NCBI GenBank assembly: GCA_903832285.1
Contig: CAILAY010000082.1
Span: forward strand, 1 to 63,512
Direction of reading: 5' to 3'
DNA: 63,512 nt
DNA from: an uncultured beta proteobacterium
Lineage (GTDB): Bacteria > Pseudomonadota > Gammaproteobacteria > Burkholderiales > Burkholderiaceae_C
The notes under the pieces were generated by a model, which did no database searches, was not told the DNA's origin, and saw nothing but the letters and a program-made list of their open reading frames with translations. The position numbers and the translations under genes were made by a program. Shown one piece after another: positions 24,102 to 31,552 of this stretch (position 1 is its first letter; each line of letters starts with the position of its first letter).

Positions 24102-24710
24102 CTAAACAGCCGCGGCTGACTTGTGCGGCACAAAGATTCCACAGCCCAGCAAACGATGCGGTCCCAGACCGTGCCGCTGCAGCCGCAGCGATTGCTCCGG
24201 CTGCAGACCGTGCAGCATGAGACTGAACGCGTCCAGCGCGCGGCCCAACGCCGTCAGGCGCTGATGCTTTCCGCACACGGCTTCGCCGGTGATCCCCAAT
24301 TGCGCCAGTTCATTCGCGATCGTCGCCATGAACGAAACTTCGTCCGCGCTATCGGCAGCCACCTTGTAGGCATACAGGGTGGCGTGGGGCAGCAATTCAC
24401 GCTCCTGCGATGCGCCCAGTCGCAGCCCAGATCCCCGCACGCTCAACTCACAGGCGACCATCGCCTTGAGTTCCTGCACCCGGTGCAACGGCACGCGCAG
24501 CAGCAAGCGCGAACGCGGCGACATCAGGGCCAATTCCTCCAGACCATGCACCAGCTTGATGGGGTGAATTCCCGCATGGCCCTCGCCTGCCAGCCAGGGC
24601 AGGTGTGCCATCAGTGCCTGGGCCAGACTTTCGGCATGGTCTCGCGGCAGAGCCGACCCTTGCAGCGCAAATGCCACGTCAACCAACGCGGGCGATGCCA
24701 AAGCCGTCAT
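24102..24710 (-). CDS. Cas6/Cmx6-like RAMP protein without a CRISPR locus
   Basis: A 202-residue protein resembling the Cas6/Cmx6 family of type I-MYXAN systems. It has the opening VAFALQGSALPRDHAESLAQ, then PWLAGEGHAGIHPIKLV, SRLLLRVPLHRV and the C-terminal glycine-rich RAMP motif LGPHRLLGCGIFVPHK. Cas6 proteins bind or cut CRISPR RNA. There is no array and no other cas gene in the window, so the role is probably different: RNA binding or a repurposed fold. Its ATG overlaps the stop of the small gene upstream by 4 bases and the DsrC paralog starts 32 bases downstream. Confidence 0.75.
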   Translation of the reverse strand: MTALASPALVDVAFALQGSALPRDHAESLAQALMAHLPWLAGEGHAGIHPIKLVHGLEELALMSPRSRLLLRVPLHRVQELKAMVACELSVRGSGLRLGASQERELLPHATLYAYKVAADSADEVSFMATIANELAQLGITGEAVCGKHQRLTALGRALDAFSLMLHGLQPEQSLRLQRHGLGPHRLLGCGIFVPHKSAAAV

Positions 24711-24946
24711 GTCGAATCCTCGTCCGAGTCAGTGGCATCTGCCTGCGTCTGCGCCCAGTGCAACAAGGCCTCGCCCCAAAGGCGGGCCGACTGCGGGTCG
24801 ATCTCGAACACCGTGAACCGGCTCCCTTCGCGAATGCGCGTACGCAGCAGGCTCATACCCCCCGCGTCGTGATCCAGTTGCTGCAATTCGATGACCTGCC
24901 CGCCCAGGGGAATGGTCAGTTTTGCGAGCGGCGTTATGGTCGTCAT
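24707..24946 (-). CDS. Small protein of unknown function, first gene of the accessory operon
   Basis: A 79-residue protein with no family that I recognise. The N-terminal half looks like beta-strands (LAKLTIPLGGQVIELQQLDH, then SRFTVFEIDPQSA), the middle is helical (ARLWGEALLHWAQTQA) and the tail is acidic (DSDEDST). It has no cysteine, signal or membrane segment. It is the first gene of the minus-strand operon and is translationally coupled to the Cas6-like gene by a 4-base overlap. Its promoter region, shared with dsrA, holds the 44-nt motif. Confidence 0.6.
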   Translation of the reverse strand: MTTITPLAKLTIPLGGQVIELQQLDHDAGGMSLLRTRIREGSRFTVFEIDPQSARLWGEALLHWAQTQADATDSDEDST

Positions 24947-25256
24947 GTCGTGCGTTCTCTGCCTGCTTCCACGGGTCCCTGGGCGACTGCACCATGCAGG
25001 CGTCAGGGCCCTGGGGACGGGCCAACCGTTGGTACCGCTATTGGGCGCAATGGCGGGCCACGCCGTCTATAACCGGCTCGGGTGGGGCCATATAGCCCTA
25101 ATGGGTAGCACTCAATACTCAACGAGGGTGATAGCGCTGGCTTTGTCTCGAACCGTACTATCGGCCCCAGAGTTGATGCAGAGCGACAGCAGGCAGCGGC
25201 GCACCGCCCTCCCACTGAGATTCGACCCCGGCCATTCGCCCCGACAGGAGACACAG
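24947..25256 (-). promoter_or_regulatory. Divergent promoter region of the accessory operon and dsrA
   Basis: A 310-base gap between the small minus-strand gene (start 24946) and dsrA (start 25257). It contains the 44-nt motif at 25064-25107 and, next to dsrA, an AGGAG ribosome binding site. An open frame crosses it in the dsrA frame but its translation is unlike any DsrA N-terminus. I see no other gene or RNA in it. Confidence 0.6.
25064..25107 (-). promoter_or_regulatory. 44-nt sulfur-regulon motif, copy 2 (accessory operon/dsrA)
   Basis: On the minus strand the copy reads TACCCATTAGGGCTA (25107-25093), nine bases, ACCC, four bases, then GGTTATAGACG ending at 25064. The spacing is the same as in copies 1 and 3. 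It lies 118 bases from the accessory operon and 150 bases from dsrA. The TATAGA in its right half could be a -10 box for leftward transcription, with the palindrome over the -35 position, as in an activator-dependent promoter. That reading is inference. Confidence 0.75.
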
Positions 25257-26537
25257 ATGAGCAAGAAACCGCACGACACACCCATGCTGGATCAACTCGA
25301 GAGCGGTCCGTGGCCGAGCTTCGTGACCGGCCTGAAACGCCTGGCCAAAGAAAGCGATTACATGACCGACCTGATGGGTCAGCTCGAGCACTCCTACAAG
25401 ACGCGCAAAGGCTACTGGAAGGGTGGCACGGTGGGCGTCTTCGGCTACGGTGGCGGCGTGATTCCGCGTTTCTCCGAAGTGGCCGAGATGTTCCCCGCGT
25501 CCAAGGAATTTCACACCCTGCGCGTTCAACCACCGGCAGGCATGCACTACAACACGGCCGTGCTGCGCAAGATGTGCGACATCTGGGAGAAGCATGGTTC
25601 AGGACTGATCGCGTTTCACGGGCAGTCCGGCGACATCATGTTCCAGGGCGCCAGCACGGCCAACGTGCAGGGCGCTTTCGATGAACTGAACGAACTCGGC
25701 TTCGACCTCGGCGGAGCCGGCCCCGCGGTACGCACCAGCATGTCCTGTGTCGGTGCGGCGCGCTGCGAACAATCGTGCTTTGACGAGGCCCGGGCGCACC
25801 GTCAGGTGGTGAATACATTTCTGGACGACATGCACCGCCCGGCGTTGCCCTACAAGTTCAAGTTCAAGTTTTCCGGCTGCCCCAACGACTGCATGAACTC
25901 CATCCAGCGCGCCGACATGGCCGTGATCGGCACCTGGCGCGACAACATGCGCACCGACGAGCCTCTGGCACGCAAGTGGTTCGCCAAGCACGGCATGACC
26001 GAACTGGTGAACGACGTGGTGAGCCGCTGCCCCACCAAGGCCATCATGCTGAAAGAGACCAAGGACGTGTGCCAAGGCGCCAAGATTTCCAGCGTGGCCC
26101 TGAACGACACGCAATCGCTCGAGATCGACAACGCCAACTGTGTGCGCTGCATGCACTGCATCAACGTCATGACCGGCGCCCTGGCCACCGGCACCGACAA
26201 GGGCGTGACGGTGCTGATGGGCGGCAAGCGCACGCTCAAGATCGGTGATCTGATGGGCACGGTGGTGACACCCTTCATGCCCATGAAAACCGATGAAGAT
26301 TACGAAGCGCTGGTGGACCTGGCGCAAAAGTCGATCGACTTCTTCGCCGAGAACGCGCTCGAGCACGAGCGCACCGGCGAGATGATCGAGCGCATCGGCC
26401 TGATCAATTTCCTCGAAGGCATTGGCCTGGAGATCGACCCCAACATGGTTTCCACACCGCGCACCAACCCCTACGTTCGCACCGATGGCTGGGACGATGA
26501 AGTGGCGAAGATCAATGCCCGCAAGGCCGCGGCCTGA
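25257..26537 (+). CDS. dsrA: Dissimilatory (reverse) sulfite reductase alpha subunit
   Basis: The alpha subunit of the cytoplasmic siroheme sulfite reductase that here is expected to oxidise sulfur carried by DsrC to sulfite. The 426-residue protein has the siroheme/[4Fe-4S] cysteines in MSCVGAARCEQSCFD and KFSGCPNDCMNSIQR, and a ferredoxin-like insert with NCVRCMHCINVMTG. Direction is inferred from context: dsrEFH and dsrL accompany it, which marks the oxidative type. The ATG has an AGGAG site 8 bases before it. dsrB starts 49 bases downstream. Confidence 0.97.
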   Translation: MSKKPHDTPMLDQLESGPWPSFVTGLKRLAKESDYMTDLMGQLEHSYKTRKGYWKGGTVGVFGYGGGVIPRFSEVAEMFPASKEFHTLRVQPPAGMHYNTAVLRKMCDIWEKHGSGLIAFHGQSGDIMFQGASTANVQGAFDELNELGFDLGGAGPAVRTSMSCVGAARCEQSCFDEARAHRQVVNTFLDDMHRPALPYKFKFKFSGCPNDCMNSIQRADMAVIGTWRDNMRTDEPLARKWFAKHGMTELVNDVVSRCPTKAIMLKETKDVCQGAKISSVALNDTQSLEIDNANCVRCMHCINVMTGALATGTDKGVTVLMGGKRTLKIGDLMGTVVTPFMPMKTDEDYEALVDLAQKSIDFFAENALEHERTGEMIERIGLINFLEGIGLEIDPNMVSTPRTNPYVRTDGWDDEVAKINARKAAA

Positions 26538-26586
26538 CCCGCCCCAATCGAGCACGACGTCAGATATCCAGAAATAGGAAGACATC

Positions 26587-27657
26587 ATGGCCACCATGCG
26601 TACCCCCATCGAGAGCGGCGTTCCGGAAAACAAGCAGTACCTGCATCCGCTGATGCTGAAGAACTACGGCAACTGGAAGTACCACGACCGGCCCCGTCCG
26701 GGCGTGCTGCACCACGTGTCCCACACGGGCGACGAGATCTGGACGGTGCGCGCCGGCACGCAGCGCCAGATGGACCTGTACACGATTCGCAAGTTGTGCG
26801 ACATCGCCGACAATTTTGCCGACGGTCATGTGCGTTTCACTATTCGCTCCAACATCGAGTACATGGTGAGCGACCCGGCGCGCGTGGCGCCGCTCATCGA
26901 CGCGCTCAGCAGCAACGGCTTCCCCGTGGGCGGCACCGGCAACTCGGTCTCGTCCATAGCCCACACCCAGGGCTGGCTGCACTGCGACATTCCTGGCACC
27001 GACGCCTCTGGCGCGGTGAAGGCGCTGATGGACGACCTGCACGCCGAGTTCATCAAGGAGGAGATGCCCAATCGCGTGCACCTGTCCACGTCCTGTTGCG
27101 AGATCAATTGCGGTGGTCAAGCCGACATCGCCATCATCATCCAGCACACCAAGCCGCCCAAGATCAACCACGATCTGGTGGCCAACAGTTGCGAGCGCCC
27201 GACCGTCGTGGCGCGTTGCCCGGTGGCCGCCATCCGGCCCGCCATGGTCAACGGCAAACCGTCGCTGGAAATCGACGAAGCCAAATGCATGTGCTGCGGC
27301 GCATGCTACCCACCCTGCCCACCGATGCAGATCAATGACCCCGAGCACAGCAAGCTGGCGATCTGGGTTGGCGGCAAAAACTCCAATGCCCGCGGCAAAC
27401 CGACCTTCATGAAGATGGTGGCGTCCGGCCTTCCAAACAACCCGCCGCGCTGGCCCGAGGTATCGGCCATGGTGAAGAAGATTCTCTACACCTACAAGGA
27501 AGATGCACGGTCCTGGGAACGCGTGGCCGACTGGATCGAACGCATCGGCTGGCCAGCTTTCTTCGAGAAGTGCGACCTGCCTTTCACCAAATACCTGATC
27601 GACGACTGGCGCGGTTCCCGCTCCAGCCTGAACGCCTCCACCCACATCCGCTTCTGA
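26587..27657 (+). CDS. dsrB: Dissimilatory (reverse) sulfite reductase beta subunit
   Basis: The beta subunit of DsrAB, which carries the catalytically active siroheme. The 356-residue protein shows STSCCEINCGGQADIA and CERPTVVARCPVAAIRP around the coupled cluster, and a ferredoxin domain with KCMCCGACYPPCPPMQI. Length is normal. The start has an AGGAAG site. A 103-base gap with inverted repeats lies between dsrB and dsrE, so expression may drop after the dsrAB part of the message. Confidence 0.97.
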   Translation: MATMRTPIESGVPENKQYLHPLMLKNYGNWKYHDRPRPGVLHHVSHTGDEIWTVRAGTQRQMDLYTIRKLCDIADNFADGHVRFTIRSNIEYMVSDPARVAPLIDALSSNGFPVGGTGNSVSSIAHTQGWLHCDIPGTDASGAVKALMDDLHAEFIKEEMPNRVHLSTSCCEINCGGQADIAIIIQHTKPPKINHDLVANSCERPTVVARCPVAAIRPAMVNGKPSLEIDEAKCMCCGACYPPCPPMQINDPEHSKLAIWVGGKNSNARGKPTFMKMVASGLPNNPPRWPEVSAMVKKILYTYKEDARSWERVADWIERIGWPAFFEKCDLPFTKYLIDDWRGSRSSLNASTHIRF

Positions 27658-27663
27658 AACTGT

Positions 27664-27741
27664 GCGGGACAGACCGAGTTACGCGCAGCGAACGAACTCT
27701 GTCCTCAACTTTTCAAGAGCGAACTTTGCTCTGTCCTCAAC
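27664..27741. repeat. GCGGGACAGA / TCTGTCC inverted-repeat element in the dsrB-dsrE gap
   Basis: GCGGGACAGA (27664-27673) is followed by two copies of CTCTGTCCTCAAC (27697-27709 and 27729-27741). GGACAGA and TCTGTCC are reverse complements, so hairpins can form. The same words occur once more at 37829-37882 between dsrN and dsrR. It looks like a small dispersed palindromic (REP-like) element, perhaps acting as an mRNA hairpin; this role is inferred. Confidence 0.55.
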
Positions 27742-27760
27742 GATTTGATTAGAGACAAAA

Positions 27761-28120
27761 ATGAAGTTCGGTTTACTTGTCAGCGAAGGCCCCTACACAC
27801 ATCAGGCGTCAGACAGCGCCTACCAGTTCGTGGTCGCAGCACTGGCCAGGGGCCATGAGATCCAGCGCGTGTTTTTCTATCACGACGGCGTGAACAACGC
27901 CACGCGCCTGACCGAGCCGCCGCAGGACGACCGCCACGTGGTGAACCGCTGGTCGGCGCTGGCAGCCGAACACAAGGTGGATCTGGTGGTGTGCGTGGCC
28001 GCAGCGCTGCGCCGCGGCATCAAGGACGAGGTGCTGGCACCGGGTTTTCGGATCTCGGGACTGGGCCAGTTGGCGGACAGCGGCATCAAGGCCGATCGCC
28101 TCATCACCTTTGGCGATTGA
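27761..28120 (+). CDS. dsrE: DsrE sulfur transferase subunit
   Basis: A subunit of the cytoplasmic DsrEFH hexamer that passes sulfur to DsrC. The 119-residue protein starts MKFGLLVSEGPYTHQASDSA, and its active cysteine lies in VDLVVCVAAALRRGI, the site that receives persulfide in Allochromatium. It is followed by dsrF after 18 bases and dsrH, the order seen in sulfur oxidisers. The presence of dsrEFH indicates that the Dsr pathway runs in the oxidative direction. Confidence 0.96.
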   Translation: MKFGLLVSEGPYTHQASDSAYQFVVAALARGHEIQRVFFYHDGVNNATRLTEPPQDDRHVVNRWSALAAEHKVDLVVCVAAALRRGIKDEVLAPGFRISGLGQLADSGIKADRLITFGD

Positions 28121-28138
28121 CACAGAAGGACGCACGCC

Positions 28139-28534
28139 ATGAGCGAACAACAAGCAGCCCAGGCCAGTGGCCCCAAAGTGAAGAAGTTCATGTTTGTGAA
28201 CCGCAAGGCACCCTACGGCACCATCTACGCGCTGGAGAGCCTGGAGGTGGTATTGATCACGGCCACCTTCGATCAGGACGTGAGCCTGGTATTCATGGAC
28301 GACGGTGTGTATGAACTGCTCAAGGGCCAGCAGACCAAGGGCATTGGCATCAAGAACTTTTCGCCCAGCTACCGCGCGCTGGAAGGCTACGACGTGGAAA
28401 AGCTGTACGTCGATCAGCATTCCCTGGAGCAGCGCGGCCTGACTGAAAAAGACTTGCTGGTGCCGGTGGAAGTGCTCGATGCCCAGGCCATGGGAGCGCT
28501 CATGCAGCAGCAGGACGTGATCCTGAGTTTCTAA
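28139..28534 (+). CDS. dsrF: DsrF subunit of DsrEFH
   Basis: The DsrF subunit of the DsrEFH sulfur transferase complex in the cytoplasm. The 131-residue protein has KKFMFVNRKAPYGTIYALES, the usual DsrF opening after a short tail, and the block LITATFDQDVSLVFMDDGVY. It has no cysteine at the DsrE-type active position, as expected, since DsrF is structural. It lies 18 bases after dsrE and 15 before dsrH. Confidence 0.95.
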   Translation: MSEQQAAQASGPKVKKFMFVNRKAPYGTIYALESLEVVLITATFDQDVSLVFMDDGVYELLKGQQTKGIGIKNFSPSYRALEGYDVEKLYVDQHSLEQRGLTEKDLLVPVEVLDAQAMGALMQQQDVILSF

Positions 28535-28549
28535 ACACAGAGTTTCAAC

Positions 28550-28849
28550 ATGTTGCATATCGTCAATAAATCACCTTTCCAGACCCGCACCCTGGACACC
28601 TGCCTGCGCATGGCACAACCTGGCAACGCGCTGCTGCTGATCGAGGACGGCGTGTACGCCGCCACGGTGGGCAGCGAGACGGAAGCGCGTGTGCGCCAGG
28701 CCTGCGCCACGCTCAAGGTCTATGCCTTGCAACCCGACATGGACGCACGCGGCGTCACGGCCAAATTGATCGACGGCGTGACCCTGGTGGATTACGGCGG
28801 TTTCGTCGACCTGACCGTGCAAACCAGGACCTCGCACTCCTGGCTGTAA
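28550..28849 (+). CDS. dsrH: DsrH subunit of DsrEFH
   Basis: The third subunit of DsrEFH, related to TusB. The 99-residue protein begins MLHIVNKSPFQTRTLDTCLR, with the conserved cysteine at residue 18, followed by GNALLLIEDGVYAA. It completes the sulfur transferase next to its acceptor dsrC, which starts 35 bases downstream with a GGAG ribosome binding site. Confidence 0.94.
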   Translation: MLHIVNKSPFQTRTLDTCLRMAQPGNALLLIEDGVYAATVGSETEARVRQACATLKVYALQPDMDARGVTAKLIDGVTLVDYGGFVDLTVQTRTSHSWL

Positions 28850-28884
28850 GGCCCTGTGCGACAACTTTTTAACTGGAGAGAAAA

Positions 28885-29217
28885 ATGAGCTTTGAAATCA
28901 ACGGCAAGACTTACGAGACGGACGAAGAAGGCTATCTTCTGAACCTGGCCGACTGGACCTCTGACGCCGCCGGCTACCTGGCCGAAGAAGAGAAAGTGCC
29001 GCTCACCGAGAACCACTGGGAGGTCATCAACTTCCTGCGCGAGTACTACAACGAGTACCAGATCGCCCCGGCCGTGCGCGTGCTGACCAAGGCCATCGGC
29101 AAGCAGTTCGGCGAGGAAAAAGGCAACAGCAAATACCTGTACGAATTATTCCCCTATGGCCCGGCCAAGCAGGCCTGCAAGATCGCCGGCCTGCCCAAGC
29201 CCACCGGCTGCATCTGA
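28885..29217 (+). CDS. dsrC: DsrC sulfur carrier protein with both C-terminal cysteines
   Basis: The substrate carrier of DsrAB and partner of DsrEFH and the DsrMKJOP complex. The 110-residue protein has EEGYLLNLADWTSDAAGYLA, LTENHWEVINFLREYYNEYQ and the arm AKQACKIAGLPKPTGCI. The two redox cysteines are at residues 98 (CysB) and 109 (CysA, next to the last residue). It is thus the catalytically competent copy, in contrast to the Cys-less copy at 23740-24069 and the Cys-less domain fused to DsrN. Confidence 0.97.
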   Translation: MSFEINGKTYETDEEGYLLNLADWTSDAAGYLAEEEKVPLTENHWEVINFLREYYNEYQIAPAVRVLTKAIGKQFGEEKGNSKYLYELFPYGPAKQACKIAGLPKPTGCI

Positions 29218-29269
29218 CGCCGACACTGCACACCTGGTGTAGCGCCGCCCATACGCTCAGACCCTGACC

Positions 29270-30004
29270 ATGTCGTTGCTGGCTGTGTCTTTCGCCGCGC
29301 TGCTTTACCTCGCCGCAGCGGTGTTGGTGGTGGGCGTGGGTCTGAAGATTTTCAGCTACGCCAGGACGCCGGCGCCACTGAAGATCGCCACGACGCCAGC
29401 GCCGACGACGGCGCTCGGTGTGGGATGGCGCATGGCGCGCGAAGTGGTGTTCTTCGAGAGCCTGTTCAAGTCCAGCAAGTGGACCTGGATACTGGGCTGG
29501 ACCTTTCACGCGGCACTGCTGCTGGTGCTGCTGCGCCATGTGCGCTATTTCCAGCAGCCGGTGTGGCTGGCGGTGGCGCTGGTTCAGCCCTTTGGCATGT
29601 ACGCAGGATTCGCCCTCGTCGGTGCTCTGGCGGGTCTGTGGGCAAGGCGCTTTCTGGTGGATCGCGTGCGCTATATCTCCACCCCTTCCGACCACCTGAT
29701 GCTGGCGCTGCTGCTGGCTATCGGTTTCAGCGGATTGGCGCTGCGCTTTGTGGCGCACACCGACATCGTGGCGGTGAAGGTCTTCATGCTGGGTCTGCTG
29801 CGTCTTGACTTGCAGCCGCTGCCCGCAGATCCCGTGCTGCTGGCGCATCTGGCGCTGGTGGCGCTGCTCATGCTGATTTTCCCCATCAGCAAGCTGCTGC
29901 ACGCGCCGGGCCTGTTCTTCAGCCCAACACGCAACCAGGTCGACAACCCCCGTGAAGTGCGGCACCTCTCGGCCTGGGCCGCGCCGCTGGACAAGCGCGC
30001 TTGA
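29270..30004 (+). CDS. dsrM: DsrM, b-type cytochrome membrane subunit
   Basis: A 244-residue inner-membrane protein of the NarI-like haem b family and a subunit of the DsrMKJOP complex, which exchanges electrons between the quinone pool and DsrC. Five or six hydrophobic segments are seen, starting with SLLAVSFAALLYLAAAVLVV. Histidines for haem ligation lie in WTFHAALLLVLLRHVRYFQ and near LRFVAHTDIVAVK. It is followed 13 bases later by dsrK, its cytoplasmic partner. Confidence 0.93.
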   Translation: MSLLAVSFAALLYLAAAVLVVGVGLKIFSYARTPAPLKIATTPAPTTALGVGWRMAREVVFFESLFKSSKWTWILGWTFHAALLLVLLRHVRYFQQPVWLAVALVQPFGMYAGFALVGALAGLWARRFLVDRVRYISTPSDHLMLALLLAIGFSGLALRFVAHTDIVAVKVFMLGLLRLDLQPLPADPVLLAHLALVALLMLIFPISKLLHAPGLFFSPTRNQVDNPREVRHLSAWAAPLDKRA

Positions 30005-30017
30005 AGGCAAAAGCATC

Positions 30018-31511
30018 ATGGCCACCGCCGCTTTCGAAACGCCCAAGCTGAAAAGCTACCCGGTGATCCCGCTGTTGCAGGTGGGCGCGATGTCGCACCT
30101 CAAGCCCTTTGTCGCGGCCGCGCCTATTCAAAAGGCATTGGCCTTCCCGGAGGAACTCGTTCCCGACTGGCAGGCCAAGGCCATCGCCAAGATGGGCGAG
30201 TTGCTGGGAAAGTACCGCTCGCTGAGGGTCTATATGGACGCCTGCGTGCACTGCGGCGCCTGCTCCGACAAGTGCCACTATTTTCTCGGTACGGCCGACC
30301 CCAAGAACATGCCGGTGGCGCGCCAGGATCTGATGCGCAAGGTGTACCGGCGCTACTTCACCCTGGCGGGCAAGTACTTCCCCAAACTGGTGGGTGCGGT
30401 GGACCTTACACGCGAGGTGCTGGACGAGTGGTACAGCTATTTCAACCAGTGCTCCGAATGCCGCCGTTGCTCGGTGTTCTGCCCCTACGGCATCGACACC
30501 GCTGAAGTCACCATGGCCGCGCGCGAAATCATGGACTCCATCGGCATGGGGCAGAAGTACTCGAACGAAATCATCGGCAAGGTGCACCGCATCGGCAACA
30601 ACCTGGGCATCCCCGGCCCGGCGCTGGAAAACACGCTCGAAGGTCTGGAAGAAGACACCAAGGACGAGACCGGCCTGGACGTCAAATTCCCGCTGGACGT
30701 GAAGGGCGCCGAGGTGATGCTGATCGTCCCTTCCGCCGACTTCTTCTCCGAACCCCACGTGGAAAGTCTGATCGGTTACGCCAAGGTGTTCCACGCCGCG
30801 GGCATCAGTTGGACGCTGAGTTCGCATGCCTCCGAGGCGGGCAACTTCGGCCTGTTCATCGGCAACTACCAACAGACACAGAACATCTCGCTGCGCGTGC
30901 GCGAAGCTGCGCTGGAACTGGGCGTAAAGCGCATCGTGGTGGGCGAATGCGGCCACGCATGGCGCGTCGCCTACAACTTCTGGAACACGCTCATCGGCCC
31001 CTTCGATTACCTTGATCAGCGCTACCCGGTGCCGCAGCACATCTGCGAGTTCACCGACGATCTGATACAGCGCGGCGCATTGCAGTTCGACAAGGACGCC
31101 AACGATTCCCGCATCATCACCTTCCACGATTCCTGCAACGTGGCGCGCGCGTCGCGCATGGGCAACATCCCGGGCGGACAGTTCGTGATCCCGCGGCGCA
31201 TCATCACTTCAGTGGCGAACCATTTCCACGACATGGCGCCGGACACGATCTTCGAATCGACCTTCTGCTGCGGCGGCGGCGGCGGGCTGCTCACCGACGA
31301 CCTGCTGGAACTGCGCGTCAAGGGCGCGCTGCCGCGCATGGAATCCCTGAAGCAGGTGGTGGACGATCACGGCGTGAACTTCATGGCCACGATCTGCGCC
31401 ATCTGCAAGGCGCAATTCACCAAAGTGCTGCCCTACTACGGCTTCGACATGAGCATGGTCGGCGGCGTGCACCAACTGGTCAGCAAGGCGATCCGCCTCG
31501 GCCCCAAGTAG
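30018..31511 (+). CDS. dsrK: DsrK, HdrD-like iron-sulfur subunit
   Basis: The cytoplasmic catalytic subunit of DsrMKJOP, proposed to reduce or oxidise DsrC. The 497-residue protein has two ferredoxin-type clusters, CVHCGACSDKCHYF and CSECRRCSVFCPYG. Two HdrD/CCG-type segments follow, with CGHAWRVAY, FHDSCNVARASRMG and the FCCGGGGGLLTDD motif that holds the noncubane cluster. The ATG at 30018 is 13 bases after dsrM; an earlier in-frame start overlaps dsrM and was rejected. Confidence 0.96.
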   Translation: MATAAFETPKLKSYPVIPLLQVGAMSHLKPFVAAAPIQKALAFPEELVPDWQAKAIAKMGELLGKYRSLRVYMDACVHCGACSDKCHYFLGTADPKNMPVARQDLMRKVYRRYFTLAGKYFPKLVGAVDLTREVLDEWYSYFNQCSECRRCSVFCPYGIDTAEVTMAAREIMDSIGMGQKYSNEIIGKVHRIGNNLGIPGPALENTLEGLEEDTKDETGLDVKFPLDVKGAEVMLIVPSADFFSEPHVESLIGYAKVFHAAGISWTLSSHASEAGNFGLFIGNYQQTQNISLRVREAALELGVKRIVVGECGHAWRVAYNFWNTLIGPFDYLDQRYPVPQHICEFTDDLIQRGALQFDKDANDSRIITFHDSCNVARASRMGNIPGGQFVIPRRIITSVANHFHDMAPDTIFESTFCCGGGGGLLTDDLLELRVKGALPRMESLKQVVDDHGVNFMATICAICKAQFTKVLPYYGFDMSMVGGVHQLVSKAIRLGPK

Positions 31512-31552
31512 CACGCCGGCGGCTTGCAAACAAATATCAGGAGATTCTCCCC

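Noticed and set aside
24102..24710. A CRISPR-Cas locus around the Cas6-like gene
   Set aside because: No regularly spaced repeats and no cas1, cas2, cas3 or effector gene were seen anywhere in the window.
24891..25256. An N-terminal extension of DsrA through the intergenic region
   Set aside because: The extended translation is unlike DsrA, and the ATG at 25257 has a good ribosome binding site.
25257..27657. Reductive (sulfate-reducing) DsrAB
   Set aside because: dsrEFH, dsrL, the sox genes and soe genes are present and dsrD is absent, which fits the oxidative type.
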